A stretch of 7,052 bases of DNA from Bacteroidales bacterium (GTDB lineage Bacteria; Bacteroidota; Bacteroidia; Bacteroidales; P3). The translations under genes and the position numbers were made by a program. The notes beneath the pieces are model-generated. The model was not told the DNA's origin and made no database searches. It saw only the letters and a list, made by a program, of their open reading frames with translations. Positions 1 through 6,338 of the stretch are shown piece after piece. The stretch lies in the NCBI GenBank assembly GCA_017560705.1, contig JAFZEK010000114.1:1-7052 (forward strand), in the 5' to 3' direction. Within the stretch, counting starts at the first letter, position 1. Each line of letters begins with the position of its first letter.

Positions 1-24
1 AATATGAATATAAATCATAAGTTC

Positions 25-50
25 AAAAAAAAAGAAAAGAATATATTCTT
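25..50 (-). terminator. Weak candidate terminator after the flavin reductase gene
   Basis: A perfect 14-base palindrome, AAGAATATATTCTT (37-50), begins a few bases past the stop codon of the flavin reductase gene. Read on the minus strand it is followed by TTCTTTTTTTTT (from 36 down to 25). Position and T tract fit an intrinsic terminator, but the stem is almost all A/T and has no proper loop, so it would be weak. It may be only an AT-rich palindrome. Confidence 0.3.
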
Positions 51-55
51 AATGG

Positions 56-625
56 TTATTTTTTCTTTTTAGCTACAGACCAACCGAACGAACCTATTTT
101 TTGTCCTAAGCCATAGTATTTGCCGTGAGAGTATGCTAAGGGTTTGGCGTGGTTTAGTTGGAAAGCTCCTGTGGCTTTGTCTATATAGTTGTCGTCGGCA
201 TTTATTGCTACTACATTAGCTATGAACATATCGTGCGAACCGAGCTCTTTTACTTCTACTACTTTACATTCGATGTTTAGTGGAGACTCTTTGATGAGTG
301 GTGCTTTTACTATTTGTGCAGTTTCGGGTGTGAGTCCCATTTCTTTGAATTTGTTGTGGTTTTTACCACTCCTCACACCACACCAATCTGTAGCTTTAGC
401 TAAGCTTTCAGTGGTTAGGTTTATAACGAATTCTCCTGTTTCTTTTATGATTGGGTAGGAGTGTCTTTCTTTTCTTACGGATATGTAGCACATTGGTGGT
501 TCGGTACATATTGTACCTGTCCATGCTACGGTTATTATATTATAGTTTTCGGGGCTCGAACCACAGCTCACCATTATGGCGGGTAGTGGGTAAATGAGTG
601 TTCCTGGTTTGAATGGTACTTTCAT
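56..625 (-). CDS. Flavin reductase family protein (flavoredoxin-like)
   Basis: A complete 189-residue protein of the FMN-binding split-barrel flavin reductase family (Pfam Flavin_Reduct, DIM6/NTAB type). It is probably cytoplasmic: no signal peptide or membrane segment is visible. Supporting sequence: an N-terminal 'PLPAIMVSCG' strand (residues 13-22), the 'NIITVAWTGTICTEPPM' block (29-45) that in this family lines the flavin pocket, 'YISVRKERHSYPII' (47-60), 'GEFVINL' (64-70), 'GSHDMFIANV' (129-138) and the 'LAYSHGKYYGLG' region (163-174) near the end. Members bind FMN and use NAD(P)H or pass electrons to partner enzymes; the partner cannot be told from this sequence. The protein ends in AKKKK. 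A terminator separates it from dnaA upstream, so it is probably transcribed alone, although I found no good promoter match in 626-686. The family call is firm; the substrate is unknown. Confidence 0.88.
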   Translation of the reverse strand: MKVPFKPGTLIYPLPAIMVSCGSSPENYNIITVAWTGTICTEPPMCYISVRKERHSYPIIKETGEFVINLTTESLAKATDWCGVRSGKNHNKFKEMGLTPETAQIVKAPLIKESPLNIECKVVEVKELGSHDMFIANVVAINADDNYIDKATGAFQLNHAKPLAYSHGKYYGLGQKIGSFGWSVAKKKK

Positions 626-686
626 GGTGTTTATGTATTTCTATTTCGTTTTCGGAATGTTTGAATTATGCTTTTTATAATCTGAG

Positions 687-720
687 AAAAAAAATCCTTT
701 GCTCGCTTAGAAGCAAAGGA
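687..720 (-). terminator. Intrinsic terminator of dnaA
   Basis: A perfect 9-bp stem, TCCTTTGCT (695-703) paired with AGCAAAGGA (712-720), encloses an 8-base loop. An eight-A run at 687-694 becomes a U tract on the minus strand immediately after the stem. It begins 48 bases past the dnaA stop codon. No T run follows on the plus strand, so it should act in one direction only. Confidence 0.88.
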
Positions 721-768
721 ATAAATCAATAAATTAATTGACAAATAATATTACAGACTATTTATTTT

Positions 769-2214
769 TTAAGCGTTATTGAATCTCTTTTCTAATTCGT
801 CTACCCAAAATTTGAATTGCTTGTCGGTTTCGGATAGGTTTTGAACTGTTTTGTAGGCGTGTAGTACAGTGGCGTGGTCTTTGTTGCCGCATTGTAGTCC
901 TATTATAGCTAATGAACTTTTGGTCATCTTCTTTGCGAAATACATTGCTAATTGACGTGCTTGTACTATTTCACGCTTTCTTGTTCTGCTTTGTATGGAT
1001 TCTATTGGCAGGTTGAAATAATCGCATATAACCTTTTGTATGTAGTCGATGGTTATTTCACGAGCGGTGTTCTTAACAAATTTATCTATCATTTGTTTTG
1101 CCAATTCAAGAGTTATTTGTTTTTTGTTCAGAGATGATTGTGCTATTAGTGATATAAGAGCACCTTCAAGTTCTCTTACATTAGTGTTTATGTTGTAAGC
1201 TATGTATTCTATTACGTCGTAGGGCATTTCTATGCCGTCGTTTTCAAGTTTTTGTTTTAGTATAGCTATACGAGTTTCAACATTAGGCACGTTTACATCT
1301 GCTGCCAATCCCCATTTTAGTCTTGATATAAGTCGGGGTTCTAATCCTGTAAGTTCAGCAGGTGCTTTGTCCGAAGTTATGATTATTTGTTTGTTGCGTT
1401 GGTGTAGATAGTTGAAGATGTGGAAGAATGCTTCTTGAGTTTTTTGTGCTTTGTTCTCCCAAAAGTATATGTCGTCCACTATAAGCACGTCTATCATCTC
1501 ATAAAAATGGATGAAATCGGTAATGGTGTTGTTGGTAGCAGCTTCTCTGTATTGTTGTAAGAATTGTTCGGCTGTTACATATAGCACCGTCTTTTCGGGG
1601 TGTATTTCTTTGGTTTTTATACCTATGGCGTGGGCTAAGTGAGTTTTGCCCAAGCCTGCATTACCATATAGAAGTAGGGGATTGAAACTTGTGCGACCTG
1701 GGTTTTCTGCCACTGCATACCCTGCCGAACGTGCTAAACGGTTGCATTCGCCCTCTACATAATTGTCTAAGGTATAGTTTTCATTCAGTTGGGAATGAAT
1801 CTTTATTTTTTGAATACCAGGTATGGTAAATGGGTTGGGGTATTCTCTGTTGTTTTCAGCGTTGATGTTTATAGGTACATCTTTGGGCATATTTTGTGTA
1901 GCCCTTACTCCTGTGGATGGTAACGACACCTTGTAGGGGTTGCTTTCGATGCTTTGTTCTACAACTACGCTGTATCTCAACATTCCCGTTGCTCCCAATT
2001 CTCGGCGAATAGTCTTCTTGAGCAAGGATATATAATGCTGCTCTAGCCATTCGTAAAAGAAATAGCTAGGTACTTGAAGAGTCAATACATTATCTTCCAA
2101 ATGTACAGGTTCTATTGGCACAAACCATGTCTTGTACAAATGTTCATTTTGTAAGGTATCGCGTATTATCTTCAAACAATTGTTCCAAACTGTTCTATAA
2201 TCCTTGTTCGTCAT
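769..2214 (-). CDS. dnaA: Chromosomal replication initiator protein DnaA
   Basis: A complete 481-residue DnaA, the AAA+ ATPase that binds DnaA boxes at oriC, melts the adjacent AT-rich DNA and recruits the replicative helicase. Domain I spans about residues 6-85 ('VWNNCLKIIRDTL...YKTWFVPI'). A short variable linker covers about 86-135. The AAA+ module has Walker A GNAGLGKT (184-191), Walker B LIVDD (244-248), sensor 1 IIITSD (277-282), the box VII region EPRLISRLKWGL (292-303; the likely arginine finger is R298 by alignment with the E. coli SRF motif) and sensor 2 NVRELEGAL (345-353). Domain IV (about 385-475) carries the DNA-binding signature CGNKDHATVLHA (442-453), a variant of the usual GGRDHTTVLHA. 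The stretch after Walker B ('DDIYFWENKAQKTQEAFFHIFN') resembles Bacteroidetes DnaA proteins. The ATG at 2214 gives the normal domain I start; no Shine-Dalgarno is visible. It has its own promoter region and terminator, so it appears monocistronic. Confidence 0.98.
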   Translation of the reverse strand: MTNKDYRTVWNNCLKIIRDTLQNEHLYKTWFVPIEPVHLEDNVLTLQVPSYFFYEWLEQHYISLLKKTIRRELGATGMLRYSVVVEQSIESNPYKVSLPSTGVRATQNMPKDVPININAENNREYPNPFTIPGIQKIKIHSQLNENYTLDNYVEGECNRLARSAGYAVAENPGRTSFNPLLLYGNAGLGKTHLAHAIGIKTKEIHPEKTVLYVTAEQFLQQYREAATNNTITDFIHFYEMIDVLIVDDIYFWENKAQKTQEAFFHIFNYLHQRNKQIIITSDKAPAELTGLEPRLISRLKWGLAADVNVPNVETRIAILKQKLENDGIEMPYDVIEYIAYNINTNVRELEGALISLIAQSSLNKKQITLELAKQMIDKFVKNTAREITIDYIQKVICDYFNLPIESIQSRTRKREIVQARQLAMYFAKKMTKSSLAIIGLQCGNKDHATVLHAYKTVQNLSETDKQFKFWVDELEKRFNNA

Positions 2215-2287
2215 ATTCTGATAATTTGCTATATATCTATCTGTTATAACTAATTACGTGTTTTAATAACTCGTCTTTTTTGTTTTG

Positions 2288-2312
2288 CAAATGTAGAAAG
2301 AAATTTACATTT
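2288..2312 (-). promoter_or_regulatory. Candidate dnaA promoter -7 element within an inverted repeat
   Basis: Read on the minus strand, 2295-2288 is TACATTTG, an exact match to the Bacteroidetes -7 consensus TAnnTTTG. It would start transcription near 2280, leaving a leader of about 65 bases before the dnaA ATG. No clear -33 TTTG is seen at the usual spacing. The same bases form half of a 7-bp perfect inverted repeat, AAATGTA (2289-2295) and TACATTT (2306-2312), separated by 10 bases. That could be an operator for a dimeric regulator or a chance symmetry. Confidence 0.45.
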
Positions 2313-2366
2313 AGCTGTTGGAAAAAAAATTTGGTAATGTCATTTTTTTTCTGTAAAGAAATGCTT

Positions 2367-2389
2367 GGATATTTGATTAAAAAATATCC
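2367..2389. repeat. Perfect 8-bp inverted repeat upstream of dnaA
   Basis: GGATATTT (2367-2374) and AAATATCC (2382-2389) are separated by 7 bases. Neither strand has a T tract after it, so it does not look like a terminator. It lies about 75-100 bases upstream of the candidate dnaA -7 element and inside the candidate origin, so a protein-binding site or origin structure is possible. Function unknown. Confidence 0.6.
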
Positions 2390-2406
2390 GAAAAATGATA
2401 TATGAC

Positions 2407-2640
2407 TTATTGACAAGATATTAACACCTGTTATCTCCTTTTTGCCCTAATATAGTGTTTTATTTTCAAATAAAAAATTTTTTTTCTCTCTTTTTTCTAC
2501 TTTTATTCACAAAATAATGGTGTTTCTTATTTATATTTTTGTGTTTCAGTGATGTAGGTTGTAAATATGTGGTTAATAACTTATTGCTTTTGAACTTCTA
2601 TAAATGAATATTGATAAGTGTGCGTGGTTGATAATAGATT
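2407..2640. other. Candidate replication origin (oriC)
   Basis: The segment combines an AT-rich tract (about 2458-2502, including AAAAAATTTTTTTT at 2472-2485) that could serve as the unwinding element with an adjoining perfect DnaA box TTATTCACA (2503-2511, consensus TTATNCACA). One-mismatch boxes lie on both sides: TTATTGACA (2407-2415) and TTAACCACA on the minus strand (2568-2576). By hand count the plus strand has 9 G and 19 C over 2401-2520 but 24 G and 7 C over 2521-2640, so the local skew changes sign next to the box in the direction expected for an origin. It lies just upstream of dnaA, a common origin position. Against it: only one box is perfect, and the genes on the right are oriented toward it, opposite to the usual leading-strand bias. 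Confidence 0.42.
2503..2511 (+). promoter_or_regulatory. DnaA box
   Basis: TTATTCACA matches the 9-base DnaA box consensus TTATNCACA exactly. It sits at the right edge of the AT-rich tract and is the only exact match I found in the gene-free regions. It could serve replication initiation, autoregulation of dnaA, or both. Its distance from the candidate dnaA -7 element, over 200 bases, favours an origin role over direct promoter repression. Confidence 0.6.
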
Positions 2641-2783
2641 AATATACAGGGTTGTATGGGGAAAAGAGTAGAAGTGTAAAACATTCTGATATATGTTGTG
2701 AACATTGTTGTTTTGAGGGAAGGAGTAGCTTTATTTACTATGTTTTTTTGGGAAAAATCTCATTTGGGTATGGGCGGATAGAT

Positions 2784-2814
2784 AAAAAAAAGAGGACTAA
2801 CAGTTGTCCTCTTT
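2784..2814 (-). terminator. Intrinsic terminator of the pgpH-rlmN unit, overlapping the rlmN stop
   Basis: A perfect 9-bp stem, AAAGAGGAC (2789-2797) paired with GTCCTCTTT (2806-2814), encloses an 8-base loop. The eight-A run at 2784-2791 supplies the U tract on the minus strand. The promoter-side arm of the stem is made of rlmN codons for K-E-D, and the stop codon (2797-2799) falls in the loop and the first base of the other arm, so the hairpin begins inside the coding sequence. Confidence 0.88.
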
Positions 2815-3834
2815 CTTCTTTCCTGCAAGCAATCCACATGCTGCCATTATATCTATACCTCTCGATGCTCTTATGGTACATATTATTCCTTCAGCATCGA
2901 GGTAGTCTCTTATTTCTATCATTCGTTTGTCGTCTACACCTTCAAGTGCTACACCTTCTGAGCTATGAAAACGGATAAGATTTACTCTGCAACGTAGGTG
3001 TTTTAGTATGTCTACAAGTTTACGAATACTCTGTTCGTCGTCGTTGAGACCTTTGAACACTATGTACTCGAAGGATAATCTTCGCTGTCCGCTCCAATCA
3101 TATTTTTTTAGCAGACGTATGATTTCGGTGTGGGGATATGGCTTTTGCATTGGCATTATGCTCATACGTGTGTCTCCGTATGGTGCGTGGAGGCTCACTG
3201 CCAAATGACATTCTGTTCGTTCCATAAACTCTCGTATGCCTGGTATTATGCCCACTGTAGACACTGTTATTCTTCTTGGGCTCATAGCTACCCCCCATTC
3301 CGAGGTGAGTATATTGATGCTTTTTACCACTGCTTCTAGGTTGTCGAAGGGTTCGCCCATACCCATATATACTATATTGGTAAGGTTCAAGCTTTCGGGT
3401 ATCATGAACACTTGGTTCACTATTTCGGCTGTTGTAAGGTGTCCTTTGAAACCTTGCTTGCCTGTGACGCAGAATTTACACCCCATCTTACATCCCTTTT
3501 GTGATGATATGCACAGCGTAGCTCTGTCGCGGTCGGGGATGTAAACACTCTCTATGTAGTTAGTGTCGTCCACTTGGAAAAGATACTTCTTTGTACCGTC
3601 CACCGAGGTTTGAGAGGTTATAGGTGCATGCTTCTCAAGCACATAGTTTTCCTTTAGCTGCTCTCTTACCTTTAGTGATAGGTTGGTCATCTCGTCGATG
3701 GTGTTGCATCTTTTTTTGTATAACCAATCCACCATTTGTTTGGCGGTAAAAGTAGGAAAACCATGTTGTTTTACCACGTCTTTTAGCTCCTGCATGTCCA
3801 TGCCAAAGAGGTTGGGTTTTATAGTGTTGTTCAT
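2797..3834 (-). CDS. rlmN: Dual-specificity 23S rRNA (A2503-C2) / tRNA (A37-C2) methyltransferase RlmN
   Basis: A complete 345-residue radical SAM methyltransferase. RlmN methylates C2 of A2503 in 23S rRNA and, in characterised members, A37 of some tRNAs, through a methyl-cysteine intermediate. The radical SAM cluster motif is CKMGCKFC (C115, C119, C122). The C-terminal block ASRGIDIMAACGLL (323-336) contains C333, which by family alignment is the cysteine that carries the methyl group. Other family blocks: YIESVYIPD (93-101; E95 is conserved), MGMGEPFDN (157-165), RRITVSTVG (187-195), LAVSLHAP (211-218), FEYIVFKGLND (255-265) and VNLIRFH (284-290). The N-terminal helical region (about 13-65) matches the RNA-binding accessory domain. 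It starts 19 bases after the PgpH-like gene with no terminator between, so the two are probably cotranscribed. The start is preceded by A-rich sequence, without Shine-Dalgarno. Cfr-type resistance enzymes are related, but this sequence looks like housekeeping RlmN. Confidence 0.97.
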   Translation of the reverse strand: MNNTIKPNLFGMDMQELKDVVKQHGFPTFTAKQMVDWLYKKRCNTIDEMTNLSLKVREQLKENYVLEKHAPITSQTSVDGTKKYLFQVDDTNYIESVYIPDRDRATLCISSQKGCKMGCKFCVTGKQGFKGHLTTAEIVNQVFMIPESLNLTNIVYMGMGEPFDNLEAVVKSINILTSEWGVAMSPRRITVSTVGIIPGIREFMERTECHLAVSLHAPYGDTRMSIMPMQKPYPHTEIIRLLKKYDWSGQRRLSFEYIVFKGLNDDEQSIRKLVDILKHLRCRVNLIRFHSSEGVALEGVDDKRMIEIRDYLDAEGIICTIRASRGIDIMAACGLLAGKKKEDNC

Positions 3835-3853
3835 CTTTATTTTAGCAGTAGTT

Positions 3854-5941
3854 TTATCTGTCGTTTGTTTCGTTCTCGTCGTTGTTATTACTGTTGTTTT
3901 CTATTATAGGATACGACACCCTCACGTGGTGTATGCTTATCATTTTTTCTATCAGAATACGCTTTATGGTTTCTATATCCTTAAAGGTAATATTACAGTT
4001 AGAGAATTGGTTTTCTCTTATTTTACCTTCTATTACTCGTTCTATCAACGCACTGATGTTTTCTTTGTTGGGTTCTTTTAGGCTTCTTATGGCAGCTTCA
4101 GCACTATCTACAAGCATTACCACTGCTGTTTCTCTCGAAAATGGTTTCGGTCCTTGATAGGTGAAGAACACTTCATCGATAGGTTCGTTGGGGTGTTGTA
4201 TGCGTTCTTGAGCATAGAAGTAGCCCGTTTTGGTAGTGCCGTGGTGAGTGCGTATGAAATCAATTATAGCTTCGGGTAGATGATATTTTTTAGCCAAAGA
4301 TACACCGTTTCTTACGTGGGCTATGATTATAGCTGCACTTTCTTCGTTAGTCAGTTCTATGTGGGGGTTGAACTCCGACGATTGATTTTCGGTAAAATAC
4401 AGCGGTGTGCATATCTTTCCAATGTCATGATACAATGCTCCTACGCGTGCTAGCAACGAGTCGCCACCTATTTCATTTATCATATCTTCGCTTATGTTAG
4501 CCACCTGTATAGAGTGTTGGAAAGTGCCTGGTGCTTTGTTGGATAAATCTCTCAGTGCTTTGGTATTGGTGCTAGATATTTCCAACAGTGTTAGTACGCT
4601 TACGAAGCCAAACAGCTTTTCGCACAAATATGTCAACGGATAAGCCATTAGGGTGAGTGAGGCGTTGCAGAAGAAGATGATGAAACGTCCGAATTTAATA
4701 TTTTCCAACGAGGTGTCTTGGCTTAATACTCCCGCTACGTAGATGCTCGAATAGGTGAGGAATATTATAAGGCTCACCATAAAGAAGTTTGAGCGATGTT
4801 CGAAACTCTTTACACTAATGAGCGACATCATACCAGCTATAAGCTGATAGAAGATAAATTCAAAACTATTGGGCACAAAGCTTGCTATTATTATGATGAT
4901 AACCAAATGGATGTACAAGGCTACCCTCATATCGAAAAATATACGTACACGAATAGGTGCTAAGCACAGTGGTGCTAAGAGTACCCAATCAGGGTTGATG
5001 CGGAGCACCATAGCTACCATAAATGCCATAAGCCAAATGATGCTAAGCATGAATGTCACCTTCTTATTGTCCTTTAGTACAGGGTGTTTTATCAGTGCTA
5101 AGAATAAGAACAACGCTGTAAATGCTATGATGGTGAGTAGGTATAGACCTATCTTGCGATTTGTTTCCGAGTAGTTTTGGTTGAAGCGAACCTTATTTTC
5201 AGCATCCAACGATGCAAGGACTTTAGCTTTCTCGTGGGTAATGAATTCGCCTCGGCTCACTATAAGCTGCCCTTCTGTCACCATGCCCGATGCCGACGAA
5301 ATGCGTGATAGTCTTGATTCTTCTTCTAACTGTGTGCGTGTAGCATCGTATCTTATGTTTGGAAGCACAATGCTGTCCATCAGCAGACGACGAATGGCGT
5401 AGGGGTTGGAGAAATTCATAAGCACCTCGTTGAGCAAATCCCCAACCTCGGTTTGTGTGTAGAAATCCCCATAGCTGTGGGAGTTGCCCACGTTGCCCGA
5501 AAGAACCACTATGTCGCGGTTCACATCAAAGCCGTTGAGGTTTTCCATATAACCTTTATCGTAAATCCTTTTTATCTGACGGATTAAGTCTGTCCGTTGA
5601 TAATAAGTCATATTCCAATTAAGGTTAGATACTCGCGATATGACATTGTTTCTCAGTGTGGAGTCGTATTCAAAAAATAAAGTAGCATCACGCTTAGTAG
5701 TTCGGATGTCTTTCTCCATCTCTTCAGCTGTTTTCTGTATGGCAAAATCGAATGGTGCATACAAATCTTCCGAGTTCCAAAAGCTTCCTTCCGTAAAGTT
5801 ATACGACGACTTCTTCTGGTCAGGAAATACCAACAAAATTAGAAATGACACTACTAATACTGCCATTATTTTGTACATCAACGATAGGTTGCTCATAATG
5901 GAAAAACACACTATCTTTATTGTCTTGTATATCTTTTTCAT
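3854..5941 (-). CDS. pgpH: PgpH-like seven-transmembrane HD phosphohydrolase (probable c-di-AMP phosphodiesterase)
   Basis: A complete 695-residue membrane protein of the 7TM-HD family (7TMR-HDED, 7TM and HD domains), close to the length of Listeria PgpH. After a short cytoplasmic N-terminus comes one membrane helix (about 22-39), then an extracytoplasmic domain (about 40-262), a multi-span block (about 264-455 with hydrophobic runs near 264-284, 295-314, 338-356, 362-378, 386-405 and 418-437) and a cytoplasmic HD domain (about 468-640). Candidate metal ligands are H476 (FQHS), H505-D506 (LYHDIGK), H542, H566-H567 (THHGT) and D612 (MLVDSAEA), so the active site looks intact. Listeria PgpH hydrolyses c-di-AMP to pApA; that this protein does the same is inference from family. 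The tail (about 682-695) is Asn/Asp/Glu-rich. It is the first gene of a two-gene unit with rlmN and has a 110-base or longer leader. Methionine 16 is an alternative start, but the ATG at 5941 is favoured. Confidence 0.9.
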   Translation of the reverse strand: MKKIYKTIKIVCFSIMSNLSLMYKIMAVLVVSFLILLVFPDQKKSSYNFTEGSFWNSEDLYAPFDFAIQKTAEEMEKDIRTTKRDATLFFEYDSTLRNNVISRVSNLNWNMTYYQRTDLIRQIKRIYDKGYMENLNGFDVNRDIVVLSGNVGNSHSYGDFYTQTEVGDLLNEVLMNFSNPYAIRRLLMDSIVLPNIRYDATRTQLEEESRLSRISSASGMVTEGQLIVSRGEFITHEKAKVLASLDAENKVRFNQNYSETNRKIGLYLLTIIAFTALFLFLALIKHPVLKDNKKVTFMLSIIWLMAFMVAMVLRINPDWVLLAPLCLAPIRVRIFFDMRVALYIHLVIIIIIASFVPNSFEFIFYQLIAGMMSLISVKSFEHRSNFFMVSLIIFLTYSSIYVAGVLSQDTSLENIKFGRFIIFFCNASLTLMAYPLTYLCEKLFGFVSVLTLLEISSTNTKALRDLSNKAPGTFQHSIQVANISEDMINEIGGDSLLARVGALYHDIGKICTPLYFTENQSSEFNPHIELTNEESAAIIIAHVRNGVSLAKKYHLPEAIIDFIRTHHGTTKTGYFYAQERIQHPNEPIDEVFFTYQGPKPFSRETAVVMLVDSAEAAIRSLKEPNKENISALIERVIEGKIRENQFSNCNITFKDIETIKRILIEKMISIHHVRVSYPIIENNSNNNDENETNDR

Positions 5942-6002
5942 CTTTTATGCTTTTAAATATAATAAAACACTGGATTGTACCGAATCTTTTATATGGATAT
6001 AA

Positions 6003-6016
6003 GTAATTAATTACTA
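6003..6016. repeat. Perfect 14-bp palindrome in the PgpH-like gene leader
   Basis: AGTAATTAATTACT reads the same on both strands. It lies about 60 bases before the PgpH-like start codon and just downstream of the candidate promoter at 6057-6086, a position where a bound dimer could block transcription. It is AT-rich, so chance is a real alternative. No regulator can be named. Confidence 0.5.
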
Positions 6017-6056
6017 AAATATTATAGATGTCGGTATGTTGTTCTATCCAAGCAAC

Positions 6057-6086
6057 AAAATTACACTATTTTTTCTAATTATTCAA
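6057..6086 (-). promoter_or_regulatory. Possible promoter of the pgpH-rlmN unit
   Basis: On the minus strand a TTG (6086-6084) is followed after 20 bases by TAATTTG (6063-6057). This resembles the Bacteroidetes TTTG / TAnnTTTG pair, but the -7 element is one base short. Transcription would begin near 6050, giving a leader of about 110 bases. No better match exists between the HU-like terminator and the PgpH-like start. Confidence 0.3.
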
Positions 6087-6244
6087 GTCTAATATTTATA
6101 TCATTGTATGGAACTCTATTTTTTTTAGGTGGAAAAACATGTTGATGCTCTAATTGACAACAATTGCTGTTATTTTTTTTATTTTCGTGTTAATCATATA
6201 TGTAATGAATAATAAATCTTTTTTCTGTTGATAAACAGTGGAGT

Positions 6245-6276
6245 TTTGAGAATTAATAAATTAAATTGTAAGTTTG
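6245..6276 (+). promoter_or_regulatory. Orphan plus-strand promoter match
   Basis: TTTG (6245-6248), a 20-base spacer and TAAGTTTG (6269-6276) match the Bacteroidetes consensus TTTG-N19-21-TAnnTTTG exactly. Transcription would start near 6283 and run rightward. No plus-strand gene follows. The product would be a short noncoding RNA or an antisense RNA entering the 3' end of the HU-like gene. The match is the best promoter-like sequence in the window, but AT-rich DNA can produce such matches by chance. Confidence 0.45.
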
Positions 6277-6338
6277 CCAAATTCGGATAAACTTCTTTTT
6301 GGGCCTCTGTGGAATAATGAAAGCTATATACCTATAAC

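Larger units (their letters stand above)
2215..2796. other. Gene-free region upstream of dnaA
   Basis: This stretch between the end of rlmN and the start of dnaA contains no convincing gene. From left to right it holds the dnaA leader and -7 element, an 8-bp inverted repeat (2367-2389), a 5-bp dyad TAACA-CC-TGTTA (2422-2433), an AT-rich tract (about 2458-2502) containing an 8-bp AT dyad (2458-2475) and a run of six A then eight T (2472-2485), the perfect DnaA box at 2503-2511, two GTGGTTRATAA repeats (2569-2579, 2624-2634), a markedly G-rich and C-poor segment (2641-2783) and the 5' half of the rlmN terminator. Its length and AT content are unusual for this otherwise compact window. Confidence 0.8.

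Noticed and set aside
2534..2541. TATTTTTG on the plus strand as a promoter -7 element
   Set aside because: It matches TAnnTTTG, but no TTTG lies at the needed spacing upstream and no gene follows. AT-rich DNA makes such single matches common.
2698..2706. TGTGAACAT as a further DnaA box
   Set aside because: The minus-strand reading ATGTTCACA has two mismatches to TTATNCACA, too weak to count.
2652..2978. Plus-strand open frame of 108 codons beginning in the spacer and entering rlmN
   Set aside because: Most of it is antisense to the conserved rlmN C-terminus and crosses the rlmN terminator. The protein is Cys/Leu/Tyr-rich without recognisable domains.
3683..4081. Plus-strand open frame of 132 codons across the rlmN/PgpH-like junction
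   Set aside because: It is fully antisense to two well-supported genes. Its hydrophobic character is the expected shadow of their codons.
5640..6002. Plus-strand open frame of 120 codons over the start of the PgpH-like gene
   Set aside because: It overlaps the N-terminal coding region of a solid gene, has no family resemblance and has no promoter in place.
5942..6050. A c-di-AMP riboswitch (ydaO type) in the PgpH-like leader
   Set aside because: The leader is short and AT-rich, and I see no multi-helix arrangement of the kind such a riboswitch would need.
6157..6170. Near-palindrome ACAACAATTGCTGT followed by a T run as a plus-strand terminator
   Set aside because: The symmetry has an internal mismatch and the stem is short and AT-rich. 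No plus-strand gene lies upstream for it to terminate.
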